A stretch of 64,000 nt of DNA from DASZPL01 sp035550315 (lineage in GTDB: Bacteria > Actinomycetota > Actinomycetes > JAFAQI01): assembly GCA_035550315.1 (NCBI GenBank), contig DASZPL010000139.1, forward strand, positions 1 through 64,000, in the 5' to 3' direction. A model generated the notes under the pieces. It had not been told where the DNA came from, made no database searches, and saw only the letters and a program-made list of their open reading frames with translations. A program made the translations under genes and the position numbers. Below, one piece after another: positions 9,580 through 18,314 of the stretch. Positions within the stretch are counted from its first letter, which is position 1. Each line of letters begins with the position of its first letter.

Positions 9580-10746
9580 GTGACCACAGACGACGCCTAC
9601 GTCGACCAGTCGATCGTCGGCCTGGCCGACCCGCAGCCGATGTACAAGGCGCTGCGCGAGTCCACACCGGTCCTGCGGTCGCCGCAGGCCGTGGTGTTGA
9701 GCCGGCTGCCCGACATCGAGATGGCGCTGAAGCGGACCGACCTGTTCTCGTCCAACATGGATGCCGTCGACCTCGGCAACCTGCGGCCGATGATCCCGCT
9801 GCAGGTCGACCCGCCGGAGCACGCGAAGTATCGCCGGATCCTCGACCCGCTGTTCACCCCTCGGCAGATGGCTCGCCGCGAGCCGGCGCTGGCGGCGTTG
9901 GTCAACGAGATGATCGACACGTTCGCCGACCGCGGCGAGTGCGACTTCCACGCGGAGTTCGCGGTGCCGTTGCCGTGCACCGTGTTCCTACAGCTGCTCG
10001 GCCTGCCACTCGAGGACCTCGACACGCTGCTGGAGTGGAAGGACGGCGTAATCCGCCCCGAGGGCGTGCGCAGCCCGCAGCAGCACAAGGAAGCGGCCGC
10101 CCCGATTGCGCGGCAGATCTACGCGTACTTCGAGCGGGCGATCGACGACCACGCGGCCAACCCGCGCGATGACGTGCTGTCCGCGCTGATCAACGCGGAG
10201 GTCGAGGGCCGGCCGCTGTCGCGCGAGGAGCTGCTCGACATCTGCTTCCTGTTCCTGATCGCCGGGCTGGACACCGTCACCGACTCGCTGGACTGCTTCT
10301 TCGTCTACCTGGCGCGCAACCCCGAGCAACGCCGGCTGCTCGTCGAGGAGCCCGACATCCTGCCGAGCGCGGTGGAGGAGCTGCTGCGCTGGGAGACGCC
10401 GGTGCCGGGTGTCGCGCGCGTGGCGATGCACGACGTCGAGGTCGCCGGGTGCCCGATCAGCAAGGGCGAACGGGTCAGCCCGCTGCTCGGCGCGGCGAAC
10501 ACCGACCCGGCGGAGTTCGCCGATCCCGATGTCGTCGACTTCCGGCGCAACCCCAACCGCCACCGGACGTTCGGCGGCGGGCCGCACCGTTGCCTCGGCT
10601 CGCATTTGGCGCGGCTCGAGCTGCGGGTCGCACTGCGCGAGTTCCACCGGCGGATCCCGGACTACGAGATCGTGCCGGGCACCGAGCTGACCTACACCCG
10701 CGGGTTGCGCTCGGTGGAGTCGCTGCCGCTCAGGTTCCCCGGATAA
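9580..10746 (+). CDS. Cytochrome P450
   Basis: A 388-residue soluble bacterial P450. The I-helix oxygen-activation motif is AGLDTVTD, the K-helix ExxR is in AVEELLRWETP, and the haem-thiolate loop is FGGGPHRCLGSHLAR with the cysteine near residue 336. It needs a ferredoxin partner, and none is encoded nearby. The GTG at 9580 was chosen because it gives a usual P450 N-terminus. No Shine-Dalgarno is obvious and a palindrome sits immediately upstream. The gene overlaps the convergent TetR gene by 17 bases at the 3' end. Substrate unknown; lipids, steroids and terpenoids are common for this group. Confidence 0.93.
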   Translation: MTTDDAYVDQSIVGLADPQPMYKALRESTPVLRSPQAVVLSRLPDIEMALKRTDLFSSNMDAVDLGNLRPMIPLQVDPPEHAKYRRILDPLFTPRQMARREPALAALVNEMIDTFADRGECDFHAEFAVPLPCTVFLQLLGLPLEDLDTLLEWKDGVIRPEGVRSPQQHKEAAAPIARQIYAYFERAIDDHAANPRDDVLSALINAEVEGRPLSREELLDICFLFLIAGLDTVTDSLDCFFVYLARNPEQRRLLVEEPDILPSAVEELLRWETPVPGVARVAMHDVEVAGCPISKGERVSPLLGAANTDPAEFADPDVVDFRRNPNRHRTFGGGPHRCLGSHLARLELRVALREFHRRIPDYEIVPGTELTYTRGLRSVESLPLRFPG

Positions 10747-11353
10747 CCCGCTGCACTTGCGCCCGGGTCAACGGCCGGGCGCCGAGCTCGGGCTGAGCCG
10801 GCCGCAGCCCGGCGAGCAGGATCGTCAGGTGCCGCCGCCAGGCGTTCGGGGCGGCGTCACCGGTCGTCTCGATCACGCCGCGCATCGACCACAGCAGCAT
10901 CGTGATGTCGGTCTCCGTGACTTCGTCCCGGACCCGGCCGTGGCGCTTCGCCTCCTCGAGCAGCCGCTTCACCACGGCGCGCAGCTCGGCCGCGAGCTGC
11001 CGGTCGCGGTGATAGGTCCACAGTCCCGCCAGGCAGCCGCGGTGCGCCGCCTGGAAGGCACTGGCTGCTTCCAGGTACGCCTCGAGGCCGCGCCCGCCGG
11101 GTGTCGTCGCGGCGTCCCGCGCGATGTCCACGATCTGGCGCATCGCCGTCTCGACCAGCGCGTCGATCAGGTCGCTCTTCGTCTCGAACCGCCGGTAGAG
11201 GGTGCCGATCCCGACCCCGGCCTCGCGCGCCACCTCGTCGACCCCGGCGTCCAGTCCACGCTCGGCGAACACCCGGTCGGCGGCCGCCAGCAGCCGCTCG
11301 CGGTTGCGGGCGGCATCCACCCGCAGCTTTCCCGCCGTACCTGCCCGGGTCAC
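10730..11353 (-). CDS. TetR-family repressor
   Basis: A 207-residue regulator. The N-terminal helix-turn-helix reads VDEVAREAGVGIGTLYRRFETKSDLI, split here as VDEVAREAGVGIGTLYRR then FETKSDLI. The C-terminal domain is a helical ligand-binding type (TetR_C_33-like). The GTG start overlaps the stop of the upstream MFS gene (GTGA), so both form one operon. It most likely represses that operon through the palindrome at 12877-12896. Its last 17 bases overlap the 3' end of the convergent P450 gene. Confidence 0.88.
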   Translation of the reverse strand: MTRAGTAGKLRVDAARNRERLLAAADRVFAERGLDAGVDEVAREAGVGIGTLYRRFETKSDLIDALVETAMRQIVDIARDAATTPGGRGLEAYLEAASAFQAAHRGCLAGLWTYHRDRQLAAELRAVVKRLLEEAKRHGRVRDEVTETDITMLLWSMRGVIETTGDAAPNAWRRHLTILLAGLRPAQPELGARPLTRAQVQRVIRGT

Positions 11354-12822
11354 TCCGGATCGTCTCCCACGAGCGTCCCGGCGGCCACCAGCCCGAGCTC
11401 CGCATGCGGCTTCGCCCGCGCGAACTCGATGACGCCGACCGCGCGCCGCCGCTTCGGAACGAGCAGCGCGGCGCCGGCGGCCGCCGCCGTCGTGATGGTC
11501 AGCAGCAGGAAGGCGTGACCGTAGCCGGAGTTGGTCGGCAACCCACCGCGGTGCGCGCTCGCCGCCACGATGCTGCTCACCGCAGCCGCGCCGATCGATC
11601 CGCCGATGGTCCGGATGTTGGCGTTCATCCCGCTGGCGACGCCGGTCTGGTCGATCGGGACGCCCTCGACAACCAGGCTGGACATCGCCGCAAAGGCGAG
11701 CCCCAGGCCGGCACCGGAAATCGCCTGCGCGACAACGACTTCCCACGGATGCTCGCGGGCACCCAGCAAGATCACGAAGGACACGATGCTGGCGATGGCG
11801 CCAGCGAGCAGCACCTGTTTGCTCCCGAACCGCGCGGTCAACCGGCCCGAGGAGATCCCGAAGCCGAACATCACGATGCACGACGGCAGCAGGATCAGGC
11901 CCGACTCGGTGATGGACGCGCCGAAGCCGTAGCCGGCCGACGGCGACGTCTGCATGAACTGCGGCAAGAACGCCATCGTCGCGTACATGCCGGCGCCGAA
12001 CAGCAGCGCGACGAGGTTTGACGTCCACACCACGGGGATCCGCATCATCTGCATGTCGATCAGCGGGTGGCGGGAGCGCGTCTCGACCAGGACCCACGCC
12101 ACGGCCAGCAACACGGCCAGCCCGATCAGTCGCACGACGCGGGCCGAGTGCCATCCCCAGATCGGGCCCTCGCTGATCGGCAGCAGCAGCGCAACTAACC
12201 AGCCGGACAGCAATGCGGCCGCCACCCAGTTCACCCGCCCGGCCATCCGGATGCCGGACTCCGGTACGACGAACCGGGTGGTCAGCGCGGCCACGACCAG
12301 CACCGCTCCCGGCAACCAGAACAGCCAGTGTGGGGAGAGTACGGCGACCAGCGGACCGGCCAGCACGATGCCGAGCCCACTGCCGGCGGCGGTCAGCGCG
12401 GCGAGCACGCCGATCGCGCCGGACACGCGCTCTTCCGGAAACTCGTCGCGGATGATCCCGAACGACAGTGGCAGCACGCCGCCGCCAGCACCCTGGATCA
12501 CCCGGCCGATGATCATCACGCCGATCGAGCCGGCCAGTGCCGACAGCACGCAGCCGACGGCGAGGGCAACCAGCGCGACGACCAGCATCCGGACCTTGCC
12601 CCAGCTGTCGCCGAGCCGGCCCATGATCGGCGTGCACACCGATGCGGACAGCAGGTAGCCGGTCAGCACCCAGGTGACGTTGTTCTGCGTCGTGTGCAGC
12701 TCGTGCTGGATCGTCGGCAGCACCGGCACCACGAGCGACTGCAGCAGCGCATACGCCATCACGCCGGTCGCGAGCACGGCGAAGGTGACCCGGTACGGCG
12801 CCCGGCGCGCTGGGTCGGTCAC
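11350..12822 (-). CDS. DHA2-type MFS multidrug exporter (14 helices)
   Basis: A 490-residue transporter with about fourteen membrane segments. It has the DHA2 motif A (GRLGDSWGKVRML) and motif C-like GGGVLPLSFGIIRDEF with VIQGAGGG. Proteins of this group (EmrB/QacA-like) export lipophilic drugs with protons. The ATG at 12822 gives a short cytoplasmic start (MTDPARRAPYR) before the first helix. The TetR gene follows with a four-base overlap, a common exporter/regulator pair. Substrate unknown. Confidence 0.9.
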   Translation of the reverse strand: MTDPARRAPYRVTFAVLATGVMAYALLQSLVVPVLPTIQHELHTTQNNVTWVLTGYLLSASVCTPIMGRLGDSWGKVRMLVVALVALAVGCVLSALAGSIGVMIIGRVIQGAGGGVLPLSFGIIRDEFPEERVSGAIGVLAALTAAGSGLGIVLAGPLVAVLSPHWLFWLPGAVLVVAALTTRFVVPESGIRMAGRVNWVAAALLSGWLVALLLPISEGPIWGWHSARVVRLIGLAVLLAVAWVLVETRSRHPLIDMQMMRIPVVWTSNLVALLFGAGMYATMAFLPQFMQTSPSAGYGFGASITESGLILLPSCIVMFGFGISSGRLTARFGSKQVLLAGAIASIVSFVILLGAREHPWEVVVAQAISGAGLGLAFAAMSSLVVEGVPIDQTGVASGMNANIRTIGGSIGAAAVSSIVAASAHRGGLPTNSGYGHAFLLLTITTAAAAGAALLVPKRRRAVGVIEFARAKPHAELGLVAAGTLVGDDPE

Positions 12823-12876
12823 TCGGTGTTGCCCTCGCTCCCCCGCACCCGTCGTGGTGCAACGGCATCGTATCTA

Positions 12877-12896
12877 AGCGGAGTCGGCGCTCCGCT
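12877..12896. promoter_or_regulatory. Inverted repeat AGCGGAG-N6-CTCCGCT, candidate TetR operator
   Basis: Perfect seven-base arms separated by TCGGCG, 55 bases upstream of the exporter ATG on the minus strand. It sits between the exporter and the preceding CoA-transferase gene, where the exporter promoter must lie. Autoregulation by the TetR of this operon is the simplest reading. Confidence 0.5.
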
Positions 12897-12916
12897 ACTG
12901 CACACTGCCGGGAGGG

Positions 12917-13996
12917 CTAGGGCCAGGCCGGCAGCGCGGCGACACCATGTCGCAGCGGCGGGACCGCGTCGGAACGGCCGGCGGGGTGCTCCTGGTAGTG
13001 CACGGGATGGGTCATCTCGGTGGCGCCGTCGGCGGTCCGGCGTACGACGCCGCGGGCGAGCAGCTGCGGGTCGGCGACCAGCTCGCCCGCCTCGCGCACC
13101 GGCGACACCGGGGCGCCGGCGCGCGTCAGCCGCTCGACCAGCGATGCGCGGTCCGCGCGACCGATCACGGCCGCCAGCTGGGTGTTGAGCTCGGTCATCC
13201 GATCCGAGCGCTCGGCAAAGCTCAGCTCGGCCAGCTCGGCGAGCCCGAGCGTGGTCGCCAGGGCCCGCCACAGCGGCTGCTCCGCCAGGACGCCGAGCGC
13301 GATCCATTGGTCATCCGCGGTGCGGAACGTGCCGTAACCGGCGGCTCCCCCGCCCATCGGCTGGCCGTCGGCCCGGCGTATCTCGGGCAGCGGGCCGGTC
13401 CACGTGGCGAGGATGTCGGCCATTGCGACGTCCAGGTAGTCGCCCTCGCCGGACCGCGCGACCCGCACCAGCGCTGCGCTGATCGCCATCGCTGCGAAAG
13501 CGCCGGCGGCAAGGTCGGCGACCGGCGGCCGGCCGACGACGGGCTCGCCGCCCGGCACGCGCGGGGCGATGGTGCCCGCCAGCGCCTGGAAGTTCAGGTC
13601 GTGGCCGGGCAGGTCGCGCATCGGGCCGCTCTGACCGTACCCGCTCACCGAGCAGTAGACGGTCGCCGGGTTGCGTGCCCGGACATCGTCGTAGCCGATC
13701 CCGAGGCGGCCGGCGACGCCCGGCCGGAACCCCTCGATCACGACGTCGGCGGTCGCCGCCAGGCCGCGGACGGCTTCCCGCTGCTCGGGGTCCTTCAGGT
13801 CGATCGCGACGGCGCGCTTGCCGACGTTGAGAATGGCGAACAGCTCCGGAAACGTCCGCATCGGGTCGCCGCCCGGCGGCTCGATCTTGATGACGTCGGC
13901 GCCCATCTCGGCGAGCAGCTGGGTGGCATACGGCACCGGTCGCCAGATCCCGAAGTCGAGCACCCGGATGCCGGCGAGCAGACCCGCCGTCGTCAT
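12917..13996 (-). CDS. Class III CoA-transferase (CaiB/BaiF family)
   Basis: A 359-residue enzyme with the family N-terminus GIRVLDFGIWRPVPYATQLLAEMGADVIKIE, seen here as GIRVLDFGIWRPVPYATQ, and the nucleophile region SGYGQSGPMRDLPGHDLNFQ, whose Asp (GHD) matches the catalytic aspartate of formyl-CoA transferase. It moves CoA between carboxylic acids. The ATG at 13996 overlaps the stop of the GMC gene (ATGA) and starts exactly at the conserved motif. It is the last gene of a three-gene operon, and would activate an acid made by the oxidoreductase upstream. Confidence 0.9.
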   Translation of the reverse strand: MTTAGLLAGIRVLDFGIWRPVPYATQLLAEMGADVIKIEPPGGDPMRTFPELFAILNVGKRAVAIDLKDPEQREAVRGLAATADVVIEGFRPGVAGRLGIGYDDVRARNPATVYCSVSGYGQSGPMRDLPGHDLNFQALAGTIAPRVPGGEPVVGRPPVADLAAGAFAAMAISAALVRVARSGEGDYLDVAMADILATWTGPLPEIRRADGQPMGGGAAGYGTFRTADDQWIALGVLAEQPLWRALATTLGLAELAELSFAERSDRMTELNTQLAAVIGRADRASLVERLTRAGAPVSPVREAGELVADPQLLARGVVRRTADGATEMTHPVHYQEHPAGRSDAVPPLRHGVAALPAWP

Positions 13997-15690
13997 CGCG
14001 CCAGGTGCCGGGCGACCCGCAGCGCCACCGCCATGATGGTCAGTGTCGGGTTGCTGGCACCCGACGTGGCGAACAACCCGCCGTCGACGACGTACAGGTT
14101 GTCGGCGTGGTGGAACCGGCCCCACGGGTCGGTGACGCTCGACCTCGGATGCTCGCCCATCTGCATGCCGCCGAGCACGTGCCGGGTCGCGGGGATCACG
14201 CCGGTCGATCCCAACAGCGGCGTGTTGGCGGGCACCGCCGCGGCGACGGTGGCGCCGGCAGCGAGCAGCAGCGCGGTCACCAGCGGGATGAAGAACTCCT
14301 GCGCGACGCGCTCATGCTTGCCCGGCGCGTAGGTGATCCGCGGTGCCGGAAAGCCATGCCGGTCGCGCACCTTCGGGTCGAGGGTCACGTTGTTGCTCAG
14401 GTAGGGCAGGTCGTGGCCGAGCAGCTGCACGCCGGCCAGCCGGTCGCGCAGCAGCGAGGTCCGCATCAGCTCCTTGAACGCCAACCCGAAGGGGCGCTCC
14501 GGCTGCACCGCCGACAGGATGTATTGGTAGAACTGCGCCTCGGCGATGACGTCCTCGCTGCCACCGAGCTCGCACAGCCCACCCCGGATGTAGGGCAGGC
14601 CCTGCAGCTTCGCGAAGGCCCGCGACCCGGTGAAGTCCGGGTCGCCGAAGTCCTCCATGCAGTTGGTTTCCGCGCCCCAGCTCTTGTACGCGTGCAGCCG
14701 CTGGTCGAGGAAGACGCCGAAGCCGGACGTGAAGAAGTGGAACATCAGCCGCTTGCCGATCCGGTGGTGCGGATCCGGCAGGTCCGACATCAGCGCGATC
14801 CGTGCGCTCTCGATGGCGGAGGCGGACAGCACGACGACGTCGCCGTGCTCCACTCCCCGCCGGCCGTGCTGGTCGATCCAGCCCAGGCCGACGGCGCGGC
14901 GGCCCTTCATGACGACGCGGTGGACCATCGTCTCCGGCCGGATCTCCACCCGGCCGGTGCGCAGGGCTCGGTGCAGCAGGTCGAGCGAGCTGCCTCGGGC
15001 GGAGGTCGGGCAGCCGTAGGCGTTGCAGAAGCCGCAGTTCACGCACTTCGGGCGGCCGTTGTACTCCCGCGAGTTGATCGCGTGGGGGAACGGATAGGGG
15101 TACAGCCCGACCCGGCGGGCACCCTCCGCGACCAGGTGCGACGCCCGCTGCGGCGGGCCGGGACGCATCGGGAACTGCCGGTGCCGGGGCGCGTGCTTGA
15201 GCACCGGGTCGTGCGGCATCTGGTGCACGTCGCCCTGTACGCCGATCAGATGCTCGAGCTCGTCGTAGAGGTGCGCGATGTCGGCGTACTCGAACGGCCA
15301 GTCGGCGACGTCGGCGCCCGGCTGCGGCCCGAGCATCGACCGCTGCTTGAAGTCGATGTCCCAGAACCGCGGCATCGCGCCGCCGTAGTGCACGGTGCCG
15401 CCGCCCACCGTGACCGGCAGCTCGTTCACCGGGCCGACGTAGTAGCCGCTGGTCTGCTTCGCGCTGGTCCGGAACGTGCGCGGATACGCCATCGGGTCGG
15501 GGTTCTCGAAGTTGCGCGCCGCCTTCAGCTCGTCATTGGAGAACACCGTCTTCGGCGGCCAGTGCTTGCCGAGGCCGGTGAAGTAGTTCGGGCCCTTCTC
15601 CAGCAGCACCACGTGCCAGCCGGCCTCTGCCAGCGTCATCGCCACGACACTCGCGCCGGCGCCGCTGCCCGCGATCACGGCCTTACGCAC
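13993..15690 (-). CDS. GMC-family FAD-dependent oxidoreductase
   Basis: A 565-residue flavoprotein of the glucose-methanol-choline family. The FAD motif GSGAGASVVAMTLAEAGW is at the N-terminus, VGGGTVHYGGAMPRF is the GMC signature, and the C-terminal domain carries DPWGRFHHADNLYVVDGGLF. A cysteine-rich stretch CVNCGFCNAYGC near residue 215 is like that of plant and bacterial long-chain alcohol oxidases and gluconate/sorbitol dehydrogenase-type members. It probably oxidises an alcohol. It overlaps the upstream Tat-exported small subunit by 8 bases, implying a complex. Confidence 0.9.
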   Translation of the reverse strand: MRKAVIAGSGAGASVVAMTLAEAGWHVVLLEKGPNYFTGLGKHWPPKTVFSNDELKAARNFENPDPMAYPRTFRTSAKQTSGYYVGPVNELPVTVGGGTVHYGGAMPRFWDIDFKQRSMLGPQPGADVADWPFEYADIAHLYDELEHLIGVQGDVHQMPHDPVLKHAPRHRQFPMRPGPPQRASHLVAEGARRVGLYPYPFPHAINSREYNGRPKCVNCGFCNAYGCPTSARGSSLDLLHRALRTGRVEIRPETMVHRVVMKGRRAVGLGWIDQHGRRGVEHGDVVVLSASAIESARIALMSDLPDPHHRIGKRLMFHFFTSGFGVFLDQRLHAYKSWGAETNCMEDFGDPDFTGSRAFAKLQGLPYIRGGLCELGGSEDVIAEAQFYQYILSAVQPERPFGLAFKELMRTSLLRDRLAGVQLLGHDLPYLSNNVTLDPKVRDRHGFPAPRITYAPGKHERVAQEFFIPLVTALLLAAGATVAAAVPANTPLLGSTGVIPATRHVLGGMQMGEHPRSSVTDPWGRFHHADNLYVVDGGLFATSGASNPTLTIMAVALRVARHLAR

Positions 15691-16480
15691 GCCACACCCC
15701 GCTCGCCAGCGCTTGCGCGATCTTCGGGAAGTCGTCGAGCAGCAACTGCACGATGCCGGTCGGATCGACCAGCGAGAAGTCGGCCTCGGCCATTTCGGCG
15801 GCGGTGTATCCCTTCGGTTGGCTGTCGCCCGGGAAGCCGATCTCCTTCCAGCCGAGCAGGTCCTTGTTGCCGCCGTACTCGGGGACCGAGTACATCCCTT
15901 CGATGGTGTGCTGGAACAGCACGGCAGTGAACGGCTTGGCCGACGTCGAGGCCAGGATCAGGTCTTGCTGCAGCGCGAGGGCCTTGGTGAAGTCGCCGCC
16001 GGCGTGCTCGTCGAGCAACGCGATGCCGCGCCGGTAGGTGCGTTTCAGTCCCTTGATCCGCTTCCGCCAGGCCTCCGCCTGCGCCCGGTCGGGTGGGACG
16101 AACGTCGCCATGTGGTCACCGCCGTGGGTGTGCCGGTTGCTCCACGGCCCGCCGGCGAACAGCTTCGGCGTCCGGTGGTCGAACATCGACAGCATGGTGT
16201 CGATGTAGCGCACGACGTCGGCCTCGTGCGCGCCCGGATGGCCGAGCTCGAGCAGCTCGTCGTCCGGTCCTGGCGCGATGCGCCGGGTTGCAGCATCGAC
16301 CACGGCCGCCTGGTGCTTGCTGAAGAACCGGTACGTCGACGCGGGCGAGTTTCGGCGCGCCGCGGCGAGCGCGTCCGGCACCATCGCGGCCAGCGGCAGC
16401 AAGCTGACCGAGGCGAGCACGGTGCGTCGCGAGACCCCCGCGTCGTCCGACGGATGGAATTCGTCGCCATTATCGGCCAT
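15683..16480 (-). CDS. Gluconate 2-dehydrogenase subunit 3-like protein with Tat signal
   Basis: A 265-residue protein with a twin-arginine signal (SRRTVLASVSLLPLAAM, then an AxA cleavage site at DALAAA). The rest resembles the small subunit (subunit 3) of membrane-bound gluconate/sorbitol dehydrogenases. In those enzymes the small Tat subunit carries the flavoprotein across the membrane. It lies directly upstream of a GMC flavoprotein and overlaps it by 8 bases, as in such enzymes. The usual cytochrome c subunit is missing here. ATG at 16480 was preferred over an upstream TTG at 16498. Confidence 0.8.
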   Translation of the reverse strand: MADNGDEFHPSDDAGVSRRTVLASVSLLPLAAMVPDALAAARRNSPASTYRFFSKHQAAVVDAATRRIAPGPDDELLELGHPGAHEADVVRYIDTMLSMFDHRTPKLFAGGPWSNRHTHGGDHMATFVPPDRAQAEAWRKRIKGLKRTYRRGIALLDEHAGGDFTKALALQQDLILASTSAKPFTAVLFQHTIEGMYSVPEYGGNKDLLGWKEIGFPGDSQPKGYTAAEMAEADFSLVDPTGIVQLLLDDFPKIAQALASGVWRA

Positions 16481-16507
16481 CGCGACGGCAACCCCCAATC
16501 ATCGTGG

Positions 16508-16527
16508 CGGCAGCGTAACGGCTGCCG
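16508..16527. promoter_or_regulatory. Inverted repeat CGGCAGC-N6-GCTGCCG in a divergent promoter region
   Basis: Perfect seven-base arms around GTAACG. It sits 27 bases from the Tat-protein start and 18 bases before the sulfotransferase ATG, in a 65-base divergent intergenic region. It could be an operator for either gene or an RNA hairpin in a leader; no regulator is identified. Confidence 0.4.
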
Positions 16528-16545
16528 ACCCGGCATGATCGCGCC

Positions 16546-17193
16546 ATGGCAAGCGACCTTCGGGTCATCGGCGCCGGACTGCCGAGGACCGGAACCCATT
16601 CGTTGCGGCTTGCGCTCCAGCAGTTGTTGGGCGAGAACTGCTACCACATGTCGTTGCTGTTCGAACGCGACGGCGTCGACGTCCCGGCCTGGCAGGCCGC
16701 GGTCGACGGCCGGCCGGTGGACTGGGACGCGATCTTCGACGGCTGCACGGCCGCCGTGGACTGGCCGGCCTCCGCGTTCTGGGCCGACCTCGCTGCGCAG
16801 TACCCCGATGCGCTGATCGTGCTATCGACCCGCGACTCGGCTGAGGCGTGGTGGCAGAGCGCCACCGCCACGGTCTGGGGCGTGATGCGCAGCGGGCCGC
16901 CGGAAGGACTCGACCCCGCGTGGTTCACGATGGCGTCCGGCCTGATGGCACGGGTCTTCGGCGCCGACTGGGACGATCCGGCGAGCGCGATGGCGACGTA
17001 CGACCGCTACAACACCACCGTCCGGGAGACGGCGCCGCCGGGCCGGTTGCTGGAGTGGAACGCAAAGCAGGGATGGGCGCCGCTGTGTGAACGGCTCGGC
17101 CTGCCGGTGCCGAGCGAGCCGTTCCCACGGACGAACACCTCGGAGGAGTGGGCGCAACGCGCCGCCGCCGCCCAGGCGGAGACCGCTGGTTAG
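16546..17193 (+). CDS. Sulfotransferase-family protein
   Basis: A 215-residue protein starting with the PAPS-binding P-loop variant GAGLPRTGTHSLRLAL, as in the Sulfotransfer_4 family (PF17784-like). A second PAPS-contact region is IVLSTRDSAEAWWQS. The family is common in actinobacteria and fungi, and most members have no proven substrate. The C-terminal EWNAKQGWAPLCERLGLP matches the conserved end of the family. Its stop overlaps the convergent thiolase stop by four bases. Monocistronic and divergent from the GMC operon. Confidence 0.8.
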   Translation: MASDLRVIGAGLPRTGTHSLRLALQQLLGENCYHMSLLFERDGVDVPAWQAAVDGRPVDWDAIFDGCTAAVDWPASAFWADLAAQYPDALIVLSTRDSAEAWWQSATATVWGVMRSGPPEGLDPAWFTMASGLMARVFGADWDDPASAMATYDRYNTTVRETAPPGRLLEWNAKQGWAPLCERLGLPVPSEPFPRTNTSEEWAQRAAAAQAETAG

Positions 17194-18314
17194 CGCGTGA
17201 CGATCGCGACGCCCGCGTTGGCGCCGCGGCCGACGGTGTGGGCCAGCCCGACCCGCGCCCCGTCGACCTGTCGCAGGCCGGCCTCGCCGCGCAGCTGCCG
17301 GACGAGCTCGACGACCTGGCCGAGCGCCGACGCCCCGAGCGGCTCGCCCTTGGACAGCAAACCGCCGCTGACGTTGACCGGCAGCCGGCCGCCGCGCGAG
17401 GTGGCTCCGGACTCGAGCAGCTCGACGCAGCCGCCGCGCGGGCACAACCCCAGCTCCTCGTAGGACAGCAGCTCGCGGGCCGCGTCCGTGTCCTGGCACT
17501 CGACGAGGTCGAGATCCTCGGGCCCGAGGCCGGCGGCTTCGTAGGCGTCGGTGGCAGCGAGCGTCGAGGGTGGCGTGATCGTGTCGTCGGCTAGTCCGGC
17601 CATCGGCGTCGCCTCGCCGAGCACGTGGCCCGGCAGATGCGAGCGCAGCACGGCCGCCGCCAGCTGCGGTCCGTCGTCACCGCGGCGAAGCACGACGGCA
17701 GCGGCACCCTCGTTGGGCGAGCACAGCATCCACAGGTGCAGCGGCTCGCACACCACACGCGAGGCGAGCACCTCCTCGGCCGTGACCGGCTTCTGGAACA
17801 TGGCATCGGGGTTGGCCGCGCCGTGCCCGCGGTTCTTCACGACCACGTCGGCGAGATGCTGCTTGGTCACGCCGGAGTCGTGCATCAGTCGCTGAGCCCG
17901 TAGCGCGAAGTACGCCGGCGTGGCGGCGAGGCCGGCCTGCTCGCGCCACGGTTCGAAGAACGACGACCGGATGATCCCCTTCGGCATCTTCTCGATGCCG
18001 AAGACAAGGGCGGCGTCGTGCTGCCCGGACCGGATGGCGCCGGACGCAAGGACCAGGGCGGCGATGCCACTCGCGCATCCAGCTTCCACGTCGATGATCG
18101 GCATGCCGGTCATGCCCAGCGCACCGAGCACTTTGTGACCGGCGGCCACCCCGCCGTACGCCGTGCCGCAGAACGCCGCCTGGAAGCCGCCGCGCCCGAT
18201 GCCGGCCTCGGCCAGCGCCGACCGGACGGCGACGACGCCCATGTCAGCCGCCGTGACCCCGTCGAACCGGCCGAACGGATGCAGCCCGACACCGGCGATG
18301 CTGACCCCGGTCAT
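17190..18314 (-). CDS. Thiolase-fold acetyl-CoA acetyltransferase-like (SCP2-type lipid transfer thiolase)
   Basis: A 374-residue thiolase-superfamily enzyme. The active-site cysteine is in VEAGCASGIAALVLASGA, the histidine region in LCSPNEGAAAVVL, and the C-terminal glycine/histidine motif in NVSGGLLSKGEPLGASALGQ, where the usual second cysteine (CGGG) is replaced. This is the non-condensing SCP2-like thiolase group, often found with a DUF35 partner in steroid side-chain degradation. It overlaps the DUF35 gene by four bases and very likely forms a complex with it. Confidence 0.88.
   Translation of the reverse strand: MTGVSIAGVGLHPFGRFDGVTAADMGVVAVRSALAEAGIGRGGFQAAFCGTAYGGVAAGHKVLGALGMTGMPIIDVEAGCASGIAALVLASGAIRSGQHDAALVFGIEKMPKGIIRSSFFEPWREQAGLAATPAYFALRAQRLMHDSGVTKQHLADVVVKNRGHGAANPDAMFQKPVTAEEVLASRVVCEPLHLWMLCSPNEGAAAVVLRRGDDGPQLAAAVLRSHLPGHVLGEATPMAGLADDTITPPSTLAATDAYEAAGLGPEDLDLVECQDTDAARELLSYEELGLCPRGGCVELLESGATSRGGRLPVNVSGGLLSKGEPLGASALGQVVELVRQLRGEAGLRQVDGARVGLAHTVGRGANAGVAIVTR

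Noticed and set aside
16481..16498. TTG start for the Tat protein
   Set aside because: The ATG at 16480 gives a normal signal peptide; the added six residues (MGVAVA) are not needed.
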